Of a stretch of 64,000 bases of DNA, positions 1-11,999 are shown piece by piece. This DNA is from Selaginella moellendorffii (taxonomy: Eukaryota; Streptophyta; Lycopodiopsida; Selaginellales; Selaginellaceae): assembly GCF_000143415.4 (NCBI RefSeq), contig NW_003314279.1, positions 1,306,970 through 1,370,969 on the forward strand, in the 5' to 3' direction. Each line of letters starts with the position of its first letter. Positions within the stretch are counted from its first letter, which is position 1. The position numbers and the translations under genes were made by a program. The notes under the pieces were generated by a model. That model saw only the letters and a list, made by a program, of their open reading frames with translations. It searched no databases and had not been told where the DNA came from.

Positions 1-589
1 TTAGCAATTTGAAGTGATGTTGCCCTAGTACATGATTTTCATAATGGCATTGTGATGATGAAATCAATTTGAATGCTTTTCAAAACTGGCCCAACCGGTT
101 GACCACTGTCAAACCTGCAATACTAAATTAAAATGTTGATGTGGCAATTATTTCCTCCTACCACTATTGCTAATATGTTAATTCTTGGTTTTAAGGTCTT
201 GAGCAGAATGGGAGAGTAGCAGTTGAACAACTTGGAGATTGTGTTTTCCACCCAAGCCTCTAAAACCAATTGAAAATTGGGGCATTGGTCTTTAAATGAA
301 TTGTTGGTTCTAAATGAAGCAAAGAAGCATGATTTCTTCTTACAACAATAAGGCAGCATTGAGGAGAGGCATAAGACTGCAAGCGTTCGTTGGCAACAAG
401 TCTCTGAGTAAGTTTTGGATTTTTTAGACTTCCAGTAATTCATTGATTTTGCAGCTATTGTTTGACACATGGTGTCAACCATTTGCCTATGCAATGCCAA
501 TCTTGTTAGGAGTATATTTACAAAGAGTTCAACAAAATCATGTTCTTACTAGCAGAAGCAGTTACTAGAACATGACAATAGAACAACAT
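1..589. other. Left-edge stretch, no supported gene
   Basis: AT-rich sequence with one open frame on the minus strand (123-500) that has no recognisable domain and unremarkable composition. It lies next to Harbinger remnants and may be the outer part of that element, but no terminal inverted repeat was found. Confidence 0.4.
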
Positions 590-1135
590 CGTGAAATTGA
601 TTTACCACCAAAGTTCAATGATCAACTCTATGTAGTGATGGATGAGTAGCTTCAAGATTGTTGAACTGTGAATTCACAAGGACAAACTCAAGAATCAATG
701 TCTTCACCACCTACATCCCAACAATCACCATTACCGACATCAAGAGCTTCACGACAACAATCACCATCACCTCCATGTGGAGAATCAGAGCTTAAAGGTA
801 TGTTTTGTAGTTTTTGTTCATAATCATTTATGGCAATGATAGGAAACAATAACAATCTTGAAAAGCATAGTTCAGGCTAGTTGAGGAAGAAGTTTTGCAC
901 ACAACTTGCAGAACAACTTGCAGGAGCATTGTGTGACAACAATGTAAGCCTCATTGATACAATGGAAGATAGCTAGAAGGAAATTTATCATCATAATCTG
1001 AAGAAGAAAGAATTCATGGAGCATACTCTAGCTGTGGATAGCCAAATGGTGAAGAGTGTGGATCAAGTAACTCAAGTCTTGTTTGCAATTGTTGATTCTT
1101 TGATAAGTCAATTCATTTTTTAATTCATGAACTTC
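590..1135 (+). pseudogene. Decayed ORF1 (Myb/SANT-like) of a PIF/Harbinger element
   Basis: A broken plus-strand reading frame. A Ser/Pro/Gln-rich linker (around 700-790) is followed, after a probable intron, by a helical segment ending in motifs such as KKKEFMEHTLAVDSQMV (around 1005-1050). At least two in-frame stops interrupt it. This linker plus charged helical tail is the usual C-terminal half of the Myb/SANT-like ORF1 protein that accompanies plant PIF/Harbinger transposases, and a transposase fragment lies 1.5 kb away. The assignment to ORF1 is inferred from architecture and context; the DNA-binding part itself is not recognisable. Confidence 0.45.
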
Positions 1136-1899
1136 ACTTTTGTAGTTTACGGCATTGCTAATTACTATCTCCAAAGCAACAAGAGAGATGATGAATTGAT
1201 GAAGACGTGATGATTTACCTAATTGACAATTCTAGGCCCAACATTCCCACCTCGCATTGCCACTGCCAATGATTCCATCGATTTAGAAAGAGCATTCTTG
1301 TTGGAAGGACATGAGTGTTCGCGAAAAGCTGTTTGTATCAATTGTCTGGCAATAGAAATATGCATGGCTCAAAGCTAGATTGAAAGGAAAGAAAGAACTT
1401 TGCAAGAGTAAGTACTAAGAATGCCACATTGTAGAATGACAATCTTTGCCTATGGTTGATTGAATCCCCTCTCAGCGACCACTGCTCAGGTACTGCCTAT
1501 AAGCTTGGCAGTGCTGTGGGGATCTGAGATGAGAATTTTCCCAAGGAACAAAGAGAAGAAACTATGTACTGGAAGTAAAGATTGCTATATACCTTCTACT
1601 ACTGATAGAAACTTTAGGCTTGACTTGTAATTTGCCAAAAACTCTGCTGGTTTCCTAGGTGAAAGTGTGCTAGGCTTGCCTACCACTATCACTGAGCTCA
1701 CTTCTTTAAGAATGGAGTTTCCAAGAAAATTGAACACATTAAGTCCAGAGTTTTCTGAAAAGGAACGAGACCATAAGAAAACAAGTGAAAAAAAAGAAGG
1801 CATTTGGAAAGCTTACTAGACACTACAATATCCAACATTAACTTACAATCTTGAGCAGTATGCACCTCAACCTGTTTATAGTCTTCCTCCAGCTTGTCT

Positions 1900-2190
1900 A
1901 TGGCTCCTCCACCCATGAAGAATTCCCAGGAAAAATCCTAGAGACAAAAGGTGCCACAATTGTGATACAAAAAGTCTTCAGCTCCAGCAGTGTTGTCAAT
2001 AGAAGCATTCAACTTTTACTTTGTCATCTTCATGGATGGTATGTGAGAGAAGGTTTGGATTGCTTAAAAGTCATTAGAGGATTTTTAGGAAGCTAGTTGA
2101 AGTTGAGACCATCACTCAGCTAACAGTTGCCATACAAACAACTTGCATTTTGCATAACTTCATTATTGGTATAGGTGATATAGGGGAAAT
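1900..2190 (+). pseudogene. Harbinger transposase C-terminal remnant
   Basis: A plus-strand frame contains FRKLVEVETITQLTVAIQTT followed by CILHNFI, ending near 2165. The cysteine-x-LHNF signature is the last conserved block of PIF/Harbinger transposases. Frameshifts and stops surround it. The rest of the transposase lies on the opposite strand at 2640-3560, so either the element suffered an internal inversion or two elements collided here. Confidence 0.5.
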
Positions 2191-2639
2191 AGACATTGAG
2201 TTTGAGCCAGTGACTAATCCACCATAAGGCCAACAACCGAAGCCTCATGTTACCTCTACGGAGTTTAGAAACATTCTCATTACTTATGTAGTAGACTTAA
2301 AACAAATCCACTTGAAACTCATGAATTTGTTTATTTTAGCGTGCCAAACTCAAGTTTTATTTTCTAGGGTTTCAACTACAACACCCACATTTCTAGCCTG
2401 TGCAGCTTCATGCCGCTTAAGGCGCTGCATGGCAAGCTGCACAGTCACCTTGCAGCACTCAAGAATGAGCTCATCAAAAGGGATGTCAACAATTTCGAGA
2501 GATTCTTGAGTTGCTGCTCGACACCTCTTATGTGGTTTCCAAGGTAAGATCAAGTGGAGCGAGTCTTTTTATTTCAATTCCTAGCTTGCTTGCAGATCAA
2601 GAAGCTCTTGCTGGAGCTCAAGGAAAATAGCCTCAATTC

Positions 2640-3560
2640 AGTTCCATTTGCACCTGGAAATGGTATAACTAACCATGGAAGCTTGTAGTATCCTGAGTCT
2701 CCAATGATGTACTCCCAAAACTGGTATTAGCCTCTTTAGACTGCTGATTTGTTAAGAATCTCACCTAACTCTCTTATGTAGAATGAACTCTTCCTCAAAA
2801 TGGTTATGTCATTGCAACTCCCTGGAACTCCAACTTGAATATCTAGGAACCTTGCTTCACTGTCCACAATAGCTTGCATGACAATTGAGTAATCCTTGTC
2901 CTTGTTGTAATAATCACTTGCAAAAGCATTTCCAGGAAGTTGAACTTCAAAATGCGTGCAGTCAATTGCACCACAGCAATTTGGGAAGCCATGAAGACTC
3001 TCAAAATCTGTTTTTACTGTTGACGGATCTACTAGCCACACAGAAAATTATCCTAGATGTTGGAATGTTGCGTCGGAGAACTTCTAACAATACTTCTGGA
3101 TAGTTGCTTTAGAAACACCAAAATGCTTTGCCAAATTAACAAAATAATCACCTAAAGCTAATCTCCATAAAGCAATGGCAACTTGGTTACCAATAGGAAG
3201 ATATCTAAATGGAATGTTTCTTAAACTTGGAGGTGGTGCTATCTGCGTTTATAGAGCAACAAGTTCACAGATTGTCAAGAACTACTCCTCAGAAATTCTA
3301 AAAAACCCTCTCCACCTTGTTGGATATTGCATTCTAACCTCATCCACCTAATGACAAAACCAATGAAGAGAACTTGGTTTGATATAGAAATCTCCTTCTT
3401 GAAAGAGGTTCAGTTGCAACCAACTCCCAACTACTGCCAAACACATGTGATGATACACTAACACTGATTGTTGTTGAAGAGCAGCTTCAAGCCTTTCATT
3501 CTCAAGATCTTCTTTGAAACACTTTCTAGATCTTCTATAAGCAACAACCAACTAATCAAT
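2640..3560 (-). pseudogene. PIF/Harbinger DDE transposase, decayed
   Basis: Read on the minus strand, the frame passes through an N-terminal coiled segment (near 3480), then blocks typical of the family: NIPFRYLPIGNQVAIALWRL (near 3200), FGVSKATIQKYC (near 3100), the first catalytic Asp in GAIDCTHFEVQLP (near 2960), PGSCNDITILRKSSFY (near 2800) and the second Asp in GDSGYYKLPWL (near 2680). The third acidic residue and the C terminus are missing from this strand. Several stops and frameshifts break the frame, so it is a dead copy. In life the enzyme cuts and pastes DNA transposons in the nucleus. Confidence 0.85.
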
Positions 3561-3738
3561 TGCAATAGCAGCCGTAGCAACCACAAAAACCATAGCTGTT
3601 GCCTTGTTCATCCCACATGAACCCTAATGATGTGGCATTAATCAATGACAAATCAGCACTGACTCAATAGTAACTTAATATGGATGATGGTTACATGTAC
3701 AGTGCCACTGTCATTTTATCACCATCACTACACAGAAA

Positions 3739-4510
3739 ATGACGGTGATAGTCACATGTGCAGTGTCTCTAAGTCAGCTGCAAACAATGTTATCTCATTG
3801 TTTTTCTCTTGCATACTACTGTACAGGTCTCTCATTGCTGGATCAAGTGCACGTTAAAAAACATGGATGGGGTGTGCTTGTTTCCACGGAGATGGACATT
3901 TACTGCTCCGAGAAGCTTGCTGTCCCTCCTCACATCAATGTTGACGGTTTAATAGCTAATCTCCAGAGTGAGATTCTCACCATTCACCTTCCCAAGGGGG
4001 TCACTGCACTCGAAGGGACAGCTTCAACAGTGCCAATTGTGGACTGTGTTGAGGCCGAGCTGGACATGAGTATTTTGTGTCCAAAGCAACTATTGTAGAT
4101 GACAAGCATCACACATTCTTCATGTTGAAGTTCCAGGTTATGTCCCTGGAACTTCAGGGACATTCACGTTTTCTCATGTCGCAAGAGGAAGTGATTGTAA
4201 ACAATACAGGGCCGGAACTCGTCATTAAGACCACTGCCAACATCTTCCATCAAACAAAGTTTAAGCTTCCCTCCAGTGCTAACATGAAGCAGGCGAGAGC
4301 GTCCCTCCAGAATGGCTTGCTTACCATTCGCATTCCCAAGAGTGCAATGGCCACTCGGGAGCTGGACACGAGTTTTTCTTTTTACCTCTACTAATTTCAT
4401 TTCCTTCTCTGCTGCAGCCACGAGCAAACGTCTCGAGGCAACTATTGCAAGCATCACCACGTTCTTCGTGTCGAAGTTCCAGGTATGTCCCTGGAAACTT
4501 TCAGGTTTTC
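3739..4510 (+). pseudogene. Tandem small-heat-shock-protein (alpha-crystallin) fragments, decayed
   Basis: Two similar C-terminal alpha-crystallin segments occur in a row. The first has INVDGLIANLQSEILTIHLP (near 3930-3990) and the second has ANMKQARASLQNGLLTIRIP (near 4280-4340); both follow the sHSP pattern of hydrophobic strand, loop, then NGxLTIxxPK. N-terminal strands of the domain also recur, at about 4098-4165 and 4430-4500. The later copy reads HHVLRVEVPGMSLETF in one frame. The earlier copy matches it at DNA level but has offsetting 1-nt indels. The unit repeats at roughly 340 bp. Functional sHSPs are ATP-independent chaperones, but the frame shifts and lack of a continuous ORF suggest this is a relic. 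A spliced gene using some of these blocks cannot be fully excluded. Confidence 0.55.
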
Positions 4511-4599
4511 TCAATAGCTTTTGCTTTGCGACCATGCAGGCTTGTCACAAGAGGTGAGAGGAAGTGATTGTGCCACAGAAGGAAGTTTAAGCTTCCCAG

Positions 4600-6039
4600 C
4601 TTTATTGCAACAGCTTTAGAGCTCGCTGGTTATATTCAGGGCTGATAAGAGTCTAGTTTATTGTCCGTCTCTCTACATTTAAAGCCAGAATATCCTAAAT
4701 TATTCAGGCATATTCTAAATATCACTGTTTAGTAATAATCACACTTTTAATAGCCATCATAAATATAAGGGCATTAGTTGGTGCGCTGTAGAAAAATAAT
4801 TGCAATTTGGTCCTAATGTTCTATAGGGACTAATACAAAACTTTGGGCATAATGCCCCTCACTCTTGGCTGCACTGAAAATGGTGTCCAGTGGATGCCAC
4901 TTCCAGTGGACCCTATCATCCCTAGCCATGCTGAAAAGCCATCAACTGCACCATGCTTGAAGTCTCTAGTTTGCGTTTGTCCTTCAGAATGGAGTAGCTG
5001 CTGCCAACATTAGTCACTGCTATACCGCTAACAAGGGAGGAAAGAAAACTCTAGATTCATTTCTCTAATGCAAAACTCCCAAATCTTTTTCATGATCCAC
5101 ACTTTATATTTTGTTAGGTGTTTTATAGGATTTATTGATGCTTGCCATATGATCACTGGGCATTGTCCACCTATGGCTTTTTTAGAGGAATTTTGTGGAG
5201 TGGAAACGTGATTAAGGAGTTAATGATGATTTTTCAGCCTCTTTTTGGGCCATTATGAAGTTGTTATGTCCAAAGCTAGTGGCTAGTAGCTCACCATCTT
5301 GAGAAAGAGAGAGGAGAGGGATTTCCTTTAACTTTTAATTTTATATTTTCAAAGAAGTAAGATTTAAAGAAAGAATATTGCAAAATTAGAAAAGAAAACT
5401 TAAGTTAAAATCACTCCACACTCTATGCTCTAATGTTTTGTGTCATGAAGAGCTCCTCTTTATATAGTCCTTAAATCATATTCTATATTTTGTTATTGAT
5501 ATTATAAAGTATTAGTGTAGGAAAGGTGGTAAATTTAAATGACCATTGTTGAATGCATATGTTATATAAAAAAATATTTTTGAATGGTGGCATAAATCTT
5601 GGAAAGTTTGGAGGGTATGCTTAAATGTGAGAGTTATATAATAAATCATTTTATAAAGATGATCAAAGATAAAGTTTGTGATAGAGTAGGGTGGATAGGT
5701 AATAAGACAAATATAAAATATATAAAGGAAATAGTAATTTGGTTTGAATTAATTTTTACTTTGACTTCAAATATTAGGTTATTGAGAAATGTGGTTAAGT
5801 GATAGCAATAGAGATATTGTAACACACCTAACTTTGGAGCAAAACTTTTTATGCTACGAAACAAGGTCAAAATGCATTTAATATCCCCTAATATGCATTT
5901 ATCCTTATATCTAGCTTTTGCATGCAAAATAAATGTTAGATGGTATTTGGCACAATTTTGACATATCAATGGCCTTATGCGAAGAGGAAGGCACCCTACC
6001 AATTAGAGCAACATAGAAATTAAGTTTAAACCTAAGCCA
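4600..6039. other. AT-rich intergenic DNA, no gene seen
   Basis: No coding frame with recognisable protein and no clear repeat boundary. From about 5820 the sequence begins to resemble the repeat described at 6040-6430. Confidence 0.5.
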
Positions 6040-6430
6040 GACATAAAATAAAAACTAACATAGCCCAACTTAAGCCAAACAAATAGCTCAAGTGGTCAAC
6101 CATACTTCCAACTATTATCCCTATTATATTTTTAGAATCCTTTACAGCTCCACCCCCTAATATGAATGCATGTTTTGTGCTTTCACCATAATTTCAGGAT
6201 ATAAGCTTGAAAACTTATTAAATATAAAATAGTGTTAAATTCCAAATCAAGATGCAAGAACAACACCATAGTGTTTTAAGACACTCTCTACCTATGCCTC
6301 TTGGACAGATCTAAATACTTACTATAAATATCACGTGAAATTGAAATAGGACTAGCACATAGAACATGATAATAAGGGTGTTTGGCAGATATAGTAAGTT
6401 ATTATGTAGCTTAAAGTTCCATTAGATGAA
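6040..6430 (+). repeat. Dispersed LTR-like repeat, family A, copy 1
   Basis: This segment aligns by eye, with many substitutions, to 44640-45010: both run through a stretch of C-rich then cattttgtgctttcacc-type sequence, then an AAACTTACTAAATATAAAAT-like tract, and end with a shared GTGTTTxGCAGAxAxxGTAA block followed by TTATGTAGC or TCATGTAGC. It contains no ORF. It is most likely a decayed LTR or a non-coding part of a retroelement. Confidence 0.55.
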
Positions 6431-8460
6431 ATATGTTTTCATTCCCAATGTTCCAAAGGGATTAATATAAAAACTTCACATGCTACCCACTCATAAAGCT
6501 ATCGTTTATAAAGCTATCTAATGGAACTCTAATATATGACACAAATATGTATTCTTATTGTAGGAGAGGTTGTCCATTGTGCCATATCCAAGTCAATGTC
6601 TCCCCTCAAGTGAATCTCAAGATCCCACTTAGGAGGTATCATCTTTAGCAAATCCCATCATCCATCACTTTGTTGAAATATGGGAGCCATTTGTTTCACT
6701 AGATTTCTATCTTTGCTAATTTTGTTGTGTCTCTTAAGATGGTGTAGTGCAACTGTACTACTCCTTGAGTGAGTCTCCACCACTGTACAATCACTACTAA
6801 TACTCTAGCTTGTCTCTCATCAAGGTGGAGATGATTACATGTTTACTTAGACATTTGTCACTCATTATACTGCCCACCAATCATGGCCCAAAACCTCTTA
6901 AATTAGAGCCTTGCCTCCACATTTGTCTCATCCCATCAACCATGGATACCCCACCTTTGTTATCCTTGACACTAGATGCACTACCATATTAGGCCTGTAG
7001 GCAAGTTTCTTGCTACCTCAAACCACTAAAGGACATTTCCACTTCATAACTTTCCATTAGCAAGATATTAAAAATTTATGTTGGAACTCTAGTTTTCTAT
7101 ATTTTTGCTTTTGGCTCTTTTATTAGGACACCTTTCTTAGTTTTTAAGAAGAATAATCTTGTTCTTCAGGATTTTAATATTTTTGTTTAGCACTTCATTA
7201 ATATATTCAGTGGTGCCAATACTCCAAGTCTAGATCCACCTCTACATCTAAATTCCATTTCATGAAGGCCAAAATGGAAATATTCTTTTAAAGTTGCATT
7301 GTCCCATGAAATATAGATGGTGACCATATGGAGATGTTAAATATTTCATAATTTCTCATTTAAATCCAATATCTCTCATAAGAGTTATTAATTCTACTGT
7401 TCAATATCAATTAATTGCAAAAATATTGGCTCGACCATCATCAAACTTTTATTCCTCATCCAATGGCTTCAGTCTTGGAGCAACTAACACACCTAATTCT
7501 AATACAAATTAGAGCCACTTATTAATAACATTTCTCTGATGTTGAATAAGAATGTCAAATCAATAATCACTTTATATATATTGTGGAAATATAGACTACT
7601 TTATCCTCATCTTCCACCTCTCAAACTAGTATAATAAGTGTTGCACATGTGGTTCCAATTAACAAGTGTTCAACTAAACAACTCATCCCATCTTTTTACT
7701 CTTAGTTTCATTCTTCTTCTTTTTTTTCATATCTCTAAACCTTTTTACATCATTATTTTTAACTTCTTTTTTTGAGTTTTATGTGATAACAATGCCAAAA
7801 GAAAATTTTATTGACTGAGAGTTGTATTTTCTTATGGCAATCTACTTTGACCAATATAATGTCCAACTTGTGGTGGATGGTCAATAAATCTCCTCTAGAT
7901 TCATCATTCACAAAATTGAGTTTATTGAAATTATAATATATAAGTCTCATTTTCTTCAAACTTATTTCCACTTTGAAGACCCTAGTCTTCTTTGGTTTGA
8001 GCTAGTGAAACTCAATAGTAGATTGGTAGTGGTGTGATAATGAAACAATTTTCCCTTTCTCCAAGTTCTCTTTTTATAATTTTTGAATAAATCTTTTATA
8101 TCTCTTTAGCTGAGTTTTGGGATACTAATCATTATTATCTTAATTTTATTTTTGCTATGGTGTTCATCCATCATTTCCTAATGTTTAGAACAAACTAACC
8201 TTCCTTCTAAATATGCTATCTTTGCAAATGTTTTAACAAGAATATATTACCACCATATTAACCTTAATATAATTGTCTTATTGATCTTCTTAAGGAGAAG
8301 TCACCAGCATTTGGTTTAATTTATAATTTATTACTAGTGGAGTTAGAGGTTTTGAGTGGACATATTGAGGAAAACCTTTCTAAAGGTTTATTGGGCATAT
8401 CTAATCTCTTATTAGTGTATATGTCTTTTTTATTTATCTCTTATATGTTTTTGTCATCTA
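6431..8460. other. AT-rich stretch, probable decayed transposon DNA
   Basis: No recognisable coding frame. Given the gypsy reverse-transcriptase remnant that follows, part of this interval may be its decayed gag and protease region, but nothing can be read directly. Confidence 0.35.
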
Positions 8461-8930
8461 GTGGTTGATTATTACAACCTTAACAAAGTCATTATTTCGA
8501 TTTAGTATCCACTTTTATTGATTCTTGAGATATTAGAGTGTTTTACAAATCACCAAGATCAATTTGTGTGGCATAGACATTCTTATTCACATTTAAAAGG
8601 GTGATGAATGGAAGACAATTATTCATACTTGTTATGACCATTTTGAGCACATAGTTATATCTTTTTGTTTAACTAATGTTTCAATTTTTTTTCAATACAA
8701 GGCTAATGATATTTTTTGTAATTTAGTTTATGTCTTCATTATCATTTACCTTGATGACATTCTTTTTTTTTTGAGACTCAAGAAGAACACAATTGTCATA
8801 TTTGCTTTATTCTTTAAAACCTTCAATAACACAACCTCTTTGCAAAGTTAGAAAAGTGTTCTATTAATTAAGATTTGGCTGAGTTTTTAAGTTATATTGT
8901 TTCTTCACATGGCATCATCATGAGTTTCTA
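8461..8930 (+). pseudogene. Ty3/gypsy reverse transcriptase remnant
   Basis: The plus-strand translation, with stops, carries RT landmarks in the right order: VDYYNLNKVI near 8462, GDEWKTIIHTCYDHFEHIVI near 8590-8650, CLTNVS for the usual GLTNAP block, YLDDILFF with the catalytic Asp pair near 8748-8770, then ILFLHMASS for the LGHxISS block near 8905. This is the pol polyprotein of a chromoviral-type gypsy retrotransposon. Stops, deletions and strong AT bias show long decay. Confidence 0.8.
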
Positions 8931-11147
8931 CTGTTCTAAGTAGTAGTATTTAACTTTTATTCGTGATGTTTAGTGTTTCTTTGCATTTATGAACTTTTAT
9001 TGATTTTTCATTTAAAACTTTTCCAATATCACTTTTTATCTAACAAAACTCACCACAAAAAATCCCCCTTTGGTGTAGTCTTTTGCTGCTTATACTACAT
9101 TTAATTTCTTCAAGTTTACATTCACTTTTACTCATGTCCTCATCTATCTAAACAATAAAAAGTTATATTTTGTTGTCATAAATATTTCAAATTTTACATT
9201 AGATGGTGTTTTCTCATAAGAAGAACTAGATAGTGAGTTTCATCTAATTATTTTTCACTCTTAGAAGTATATAATTGTAAAGATCAATTATAACATTTTT
9301 AACAAAGAGCTTCTCAATCAATTGTGAATTCCTTTGAAACATCATTTTCCCCATGTGACCATTATTTTTAATGATTATAAACTAGTCTTTAAGACACATC
9401 CTTAATCAGCATCAAACTTATTAGTCCCAATTTATTTTCTAAGGAAAGACAATAGAAAAATTAATGGTCTCACTTGACGTAATTACTAACTCTCTCTTGT
9501 AAAGAATTTACATTTAATTTTTAATAATAAGCATTTCTTGACTTAGATAGCTTCTATATTAATTTCTTGTATAAAAAGTTTGTGAATAAATTTCTTTGAG
9601 AGTTCCTCCAGCTTAATATAATAATTATTAGTTTCTTCAATTTTGGGATATACATCTCATCAATATGCTTAATTTTATATATTTGATAGTGAGATGCATT
9701 TGTGTCATTAAGCTTACTATGATACTCTAGTAGCAAAACACTTTAGCTTCCATAAGTAAGACATTGGAATTGGTCTAATAATTATTTTGGTGCTCTTATA
9801 TAAGTAAATATATTGAAAATGTTATCTATACTTGCAATATATATATAATTAAACCAACATGTTCCATTTGGTATTCTTTAGCCACTTCCTCTTGCTCTTA
9901 GGTCTTGGAAATCTTTCTCTATGGATTTCTTTATTGATTTTCAACTTTCTTGAAGATTTGATATTATCTTTATTGTGGTTAGTCAATTTTCCAAAAGTGT
10001 ACATTTACTATATTAGAAGATGATTGATGGAGAGCAATTATAATTTTATATACAAGGACATTTTATATTTTCATGGATTGCCAAAGTATATTATTCAACT
10101 CTTAAACAATATCTTTAATGCTTAATTTCCTATCAACAAATGATTGGGTTGATATTTTCCTTTTTGCTAAGTTTTCTTATATCAATTCTCAACACTCTTC
10201 AACACATTAGTTTTCATTCTTAGTCAAACTCTAACCTTCAAGTTTTTATTAGTCATATTCATAACTTGGAGAGAAGTCTATTTTAAATATGACTTGGAGA
10301 GAAATCATATGAATATTAATCATTTAAATATTCTTATCATATTATGAATATCATAAAATGAATGAGTCTTTTTATGATGAATTCATGAATTATGATATAT
10401 TATTAATATCATAATGAATTATATTATGAATATCATATTATAAATATTAGTCATATTCATTTCTTCTAGGCTTTGGTTTTACAGATTGCTCTATTCTTGT
10501 TCCTACAAGTTGCTCTATCTCCAAGCTAATTAGAAACCTATGTGTAGGTCCATACTAATCCTGAAATGTACAACAGGTTTTAAATTCAAATCTCATGAGT
10601 AGAAATATAAGGTTTGAATTCTGTCATAGATATTGACAGTAAAATACACTCTAGCATATACAAAGAAATGACAAATATGTGACAACAATTTGAGAAGAAT
10701 TAATCTTATATTGTCCCTCATCTTTGATTTTAGATGCAATTCTGAACTCATGCTCAATCTCAATTGTGAGAACTAAAAACACTAACTAGAGAAGGAGAAA
10801 AGGGAATATTCTAAAGAATCTTACTCATACTAATCACTTAAAACATCTTTGAGGCTTGACGATTTCTCTTACATGATTTCTGTCTATAGTGATGTCATAG
10901 ATACTTACAAATAAGAACATATTTCTCCTATATGATGGAACATAAAATAAATTTATTTATAATAATTTAGCATTTATAATTACCAATTTTCAAAGTATTA
11001 TAATCAAAACAAATTAACCTTCGAATAAAAAGTTTTTAGAAGTCAATTACCAAGTTGTTAATATAAATAGTTATATAATTATTTTAAAAATTATTATAAT
11101 ATTTTTATACTGCTTTCTAGAAAGATTCAGGAAAAATTATAGCTAAA
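8931..11147. other. Very AT-rich stretch, no gene seen
   Basis: Probably contains the rest of the gypsy pol (RNase H and integrase) in unreadable form. Around 10310-10450 there is a local cluster of imperfect ATATCATAATGAAT-like repeats. No coding signal was found. Confidence 0.4.
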
Positions 11148-11999
11148 ATGAATGTACATACTTTTATTCTTCTTTTAGTTTTAAATTTTAATATTAGTTT
11201 TGCTCCAAAGACATACAAACCAAAATTTGGAAAGGTTGGAATTTTAAACTCACAAGATATTACAAAAATTATTACAACTATTTATAATCTATTATATAAA
11301 ATTGATGGTGAAAGTTATTATTCATCAACTTATAGTGATGATGCTTTTGTTGAAACATCTAAAGGAGTTGTAAAAGTGTTTCTTGAAGCTAAAGATTGTG
11401 AAGACACACATATGACAATATATGGTTCTAATATAAAAAAAGGTATTGAAACTATATTAGATAAAAGTATTGATTCACTTAGAGAAGTTATGCCTGGTGA
11501 GTTTGAGAGAGAAAGTGTTAAATTCCTTTTAAAGTATACTCTTTCAGATATATCTAATGAATTATTACAAAGTAGTTTTAAAAATGTCCACTTAAATGAT
11601 AATGTATTATGTTTCTTTGAAAGTTATAATTTATTTTCTGGTTCAAAATTATATACTGATAATTTCTTGATTTCTCCAAATAATAAAAATATATTTATCT
11701 TAGAATCTAATTGTAATCTTGCTTATTACTCAAAGAATGTACTAATATGGCAATCCAAAACTTACATATATGGATTTTATTATTGTTTTTTAATTTTACA
11801 ACAAGATGGAAATCTAGTTTTATACTATGACACTATTGCTTTATGGTCTACTAATACTTATTGTGAACATCAACCTGATTGTTTGTTATCAACAATATTT
11901 ACTGTTAAAAATAGTTGTAACTTAGAACTTGTTTCAACTAAATTCCCAAATAAAGTTTTGTGGGAATTAAAAACAAATTCTGAAATATTATGTTTTTAA
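11148..11999 (+). CDS. Secreted GNA-type (bulb-type) mannose-lectin domain protein, AT-rich
   Basis: Single uninterrupted 283-residue ORF. Residues 1-19 form a signal peptide (MNVHTFILLLVLNFNISF). Residues 20-155 are a helical region without a recognised domain. Residues 165-280 form a GNA/B-lectin beta-prism with three subdomains. Subdomain II keeps the complete QxDxNxVxY sugar-binding motif (LQQDGNLVLYYD) followed by LWSTNT. The sites in subdomain I (SNCNLAYY) and subdomain III (NSCNLELV) are degenerate, so one active sugar site is expected. GNA lectins bind mannose, often outside the cell, and act in defence or cell-surface recognition. The codons are extremely A/T-rich and there is no intron, unlike the GC-rich, intron-containing genes elsewhere in the window. 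The open frame in such AT-rich DNA argues for selection or recent arrival. Transfer from another organism is possible but not shown. Confidence 0.7.
   Translation: MNVHTFILLLVLNFNISFAPKTYKPKFGKVGILNSQDITKIITTIYNLLYKIDGESYYSSTYSDDAFVETSKGVVKVFLEAKDCEDTHMTIYGSNIKKGIETILDKSIDSLREVMPGEFERESVKFLLKYTLSDISNELLQSSFKNVHLNDNVLCFFESYNLFSGSKLYTDNFLISPNNKNIFILESNCNLAYYSKNVLIWQSKTYIYGFYYCFLILQQDGNLVLYYDTIALWSTNTYCEHQPDCLLSTIFTVKNSCNLELVSTKFPNKVLWELKTNSEILCF

Noticed and set aside
5599..6002. Short ORFs on both strands near 5.6-6.0 kb
   Set aside because: Low-complexity AT-rich frames with no motif, adjacent to decayed repeats.
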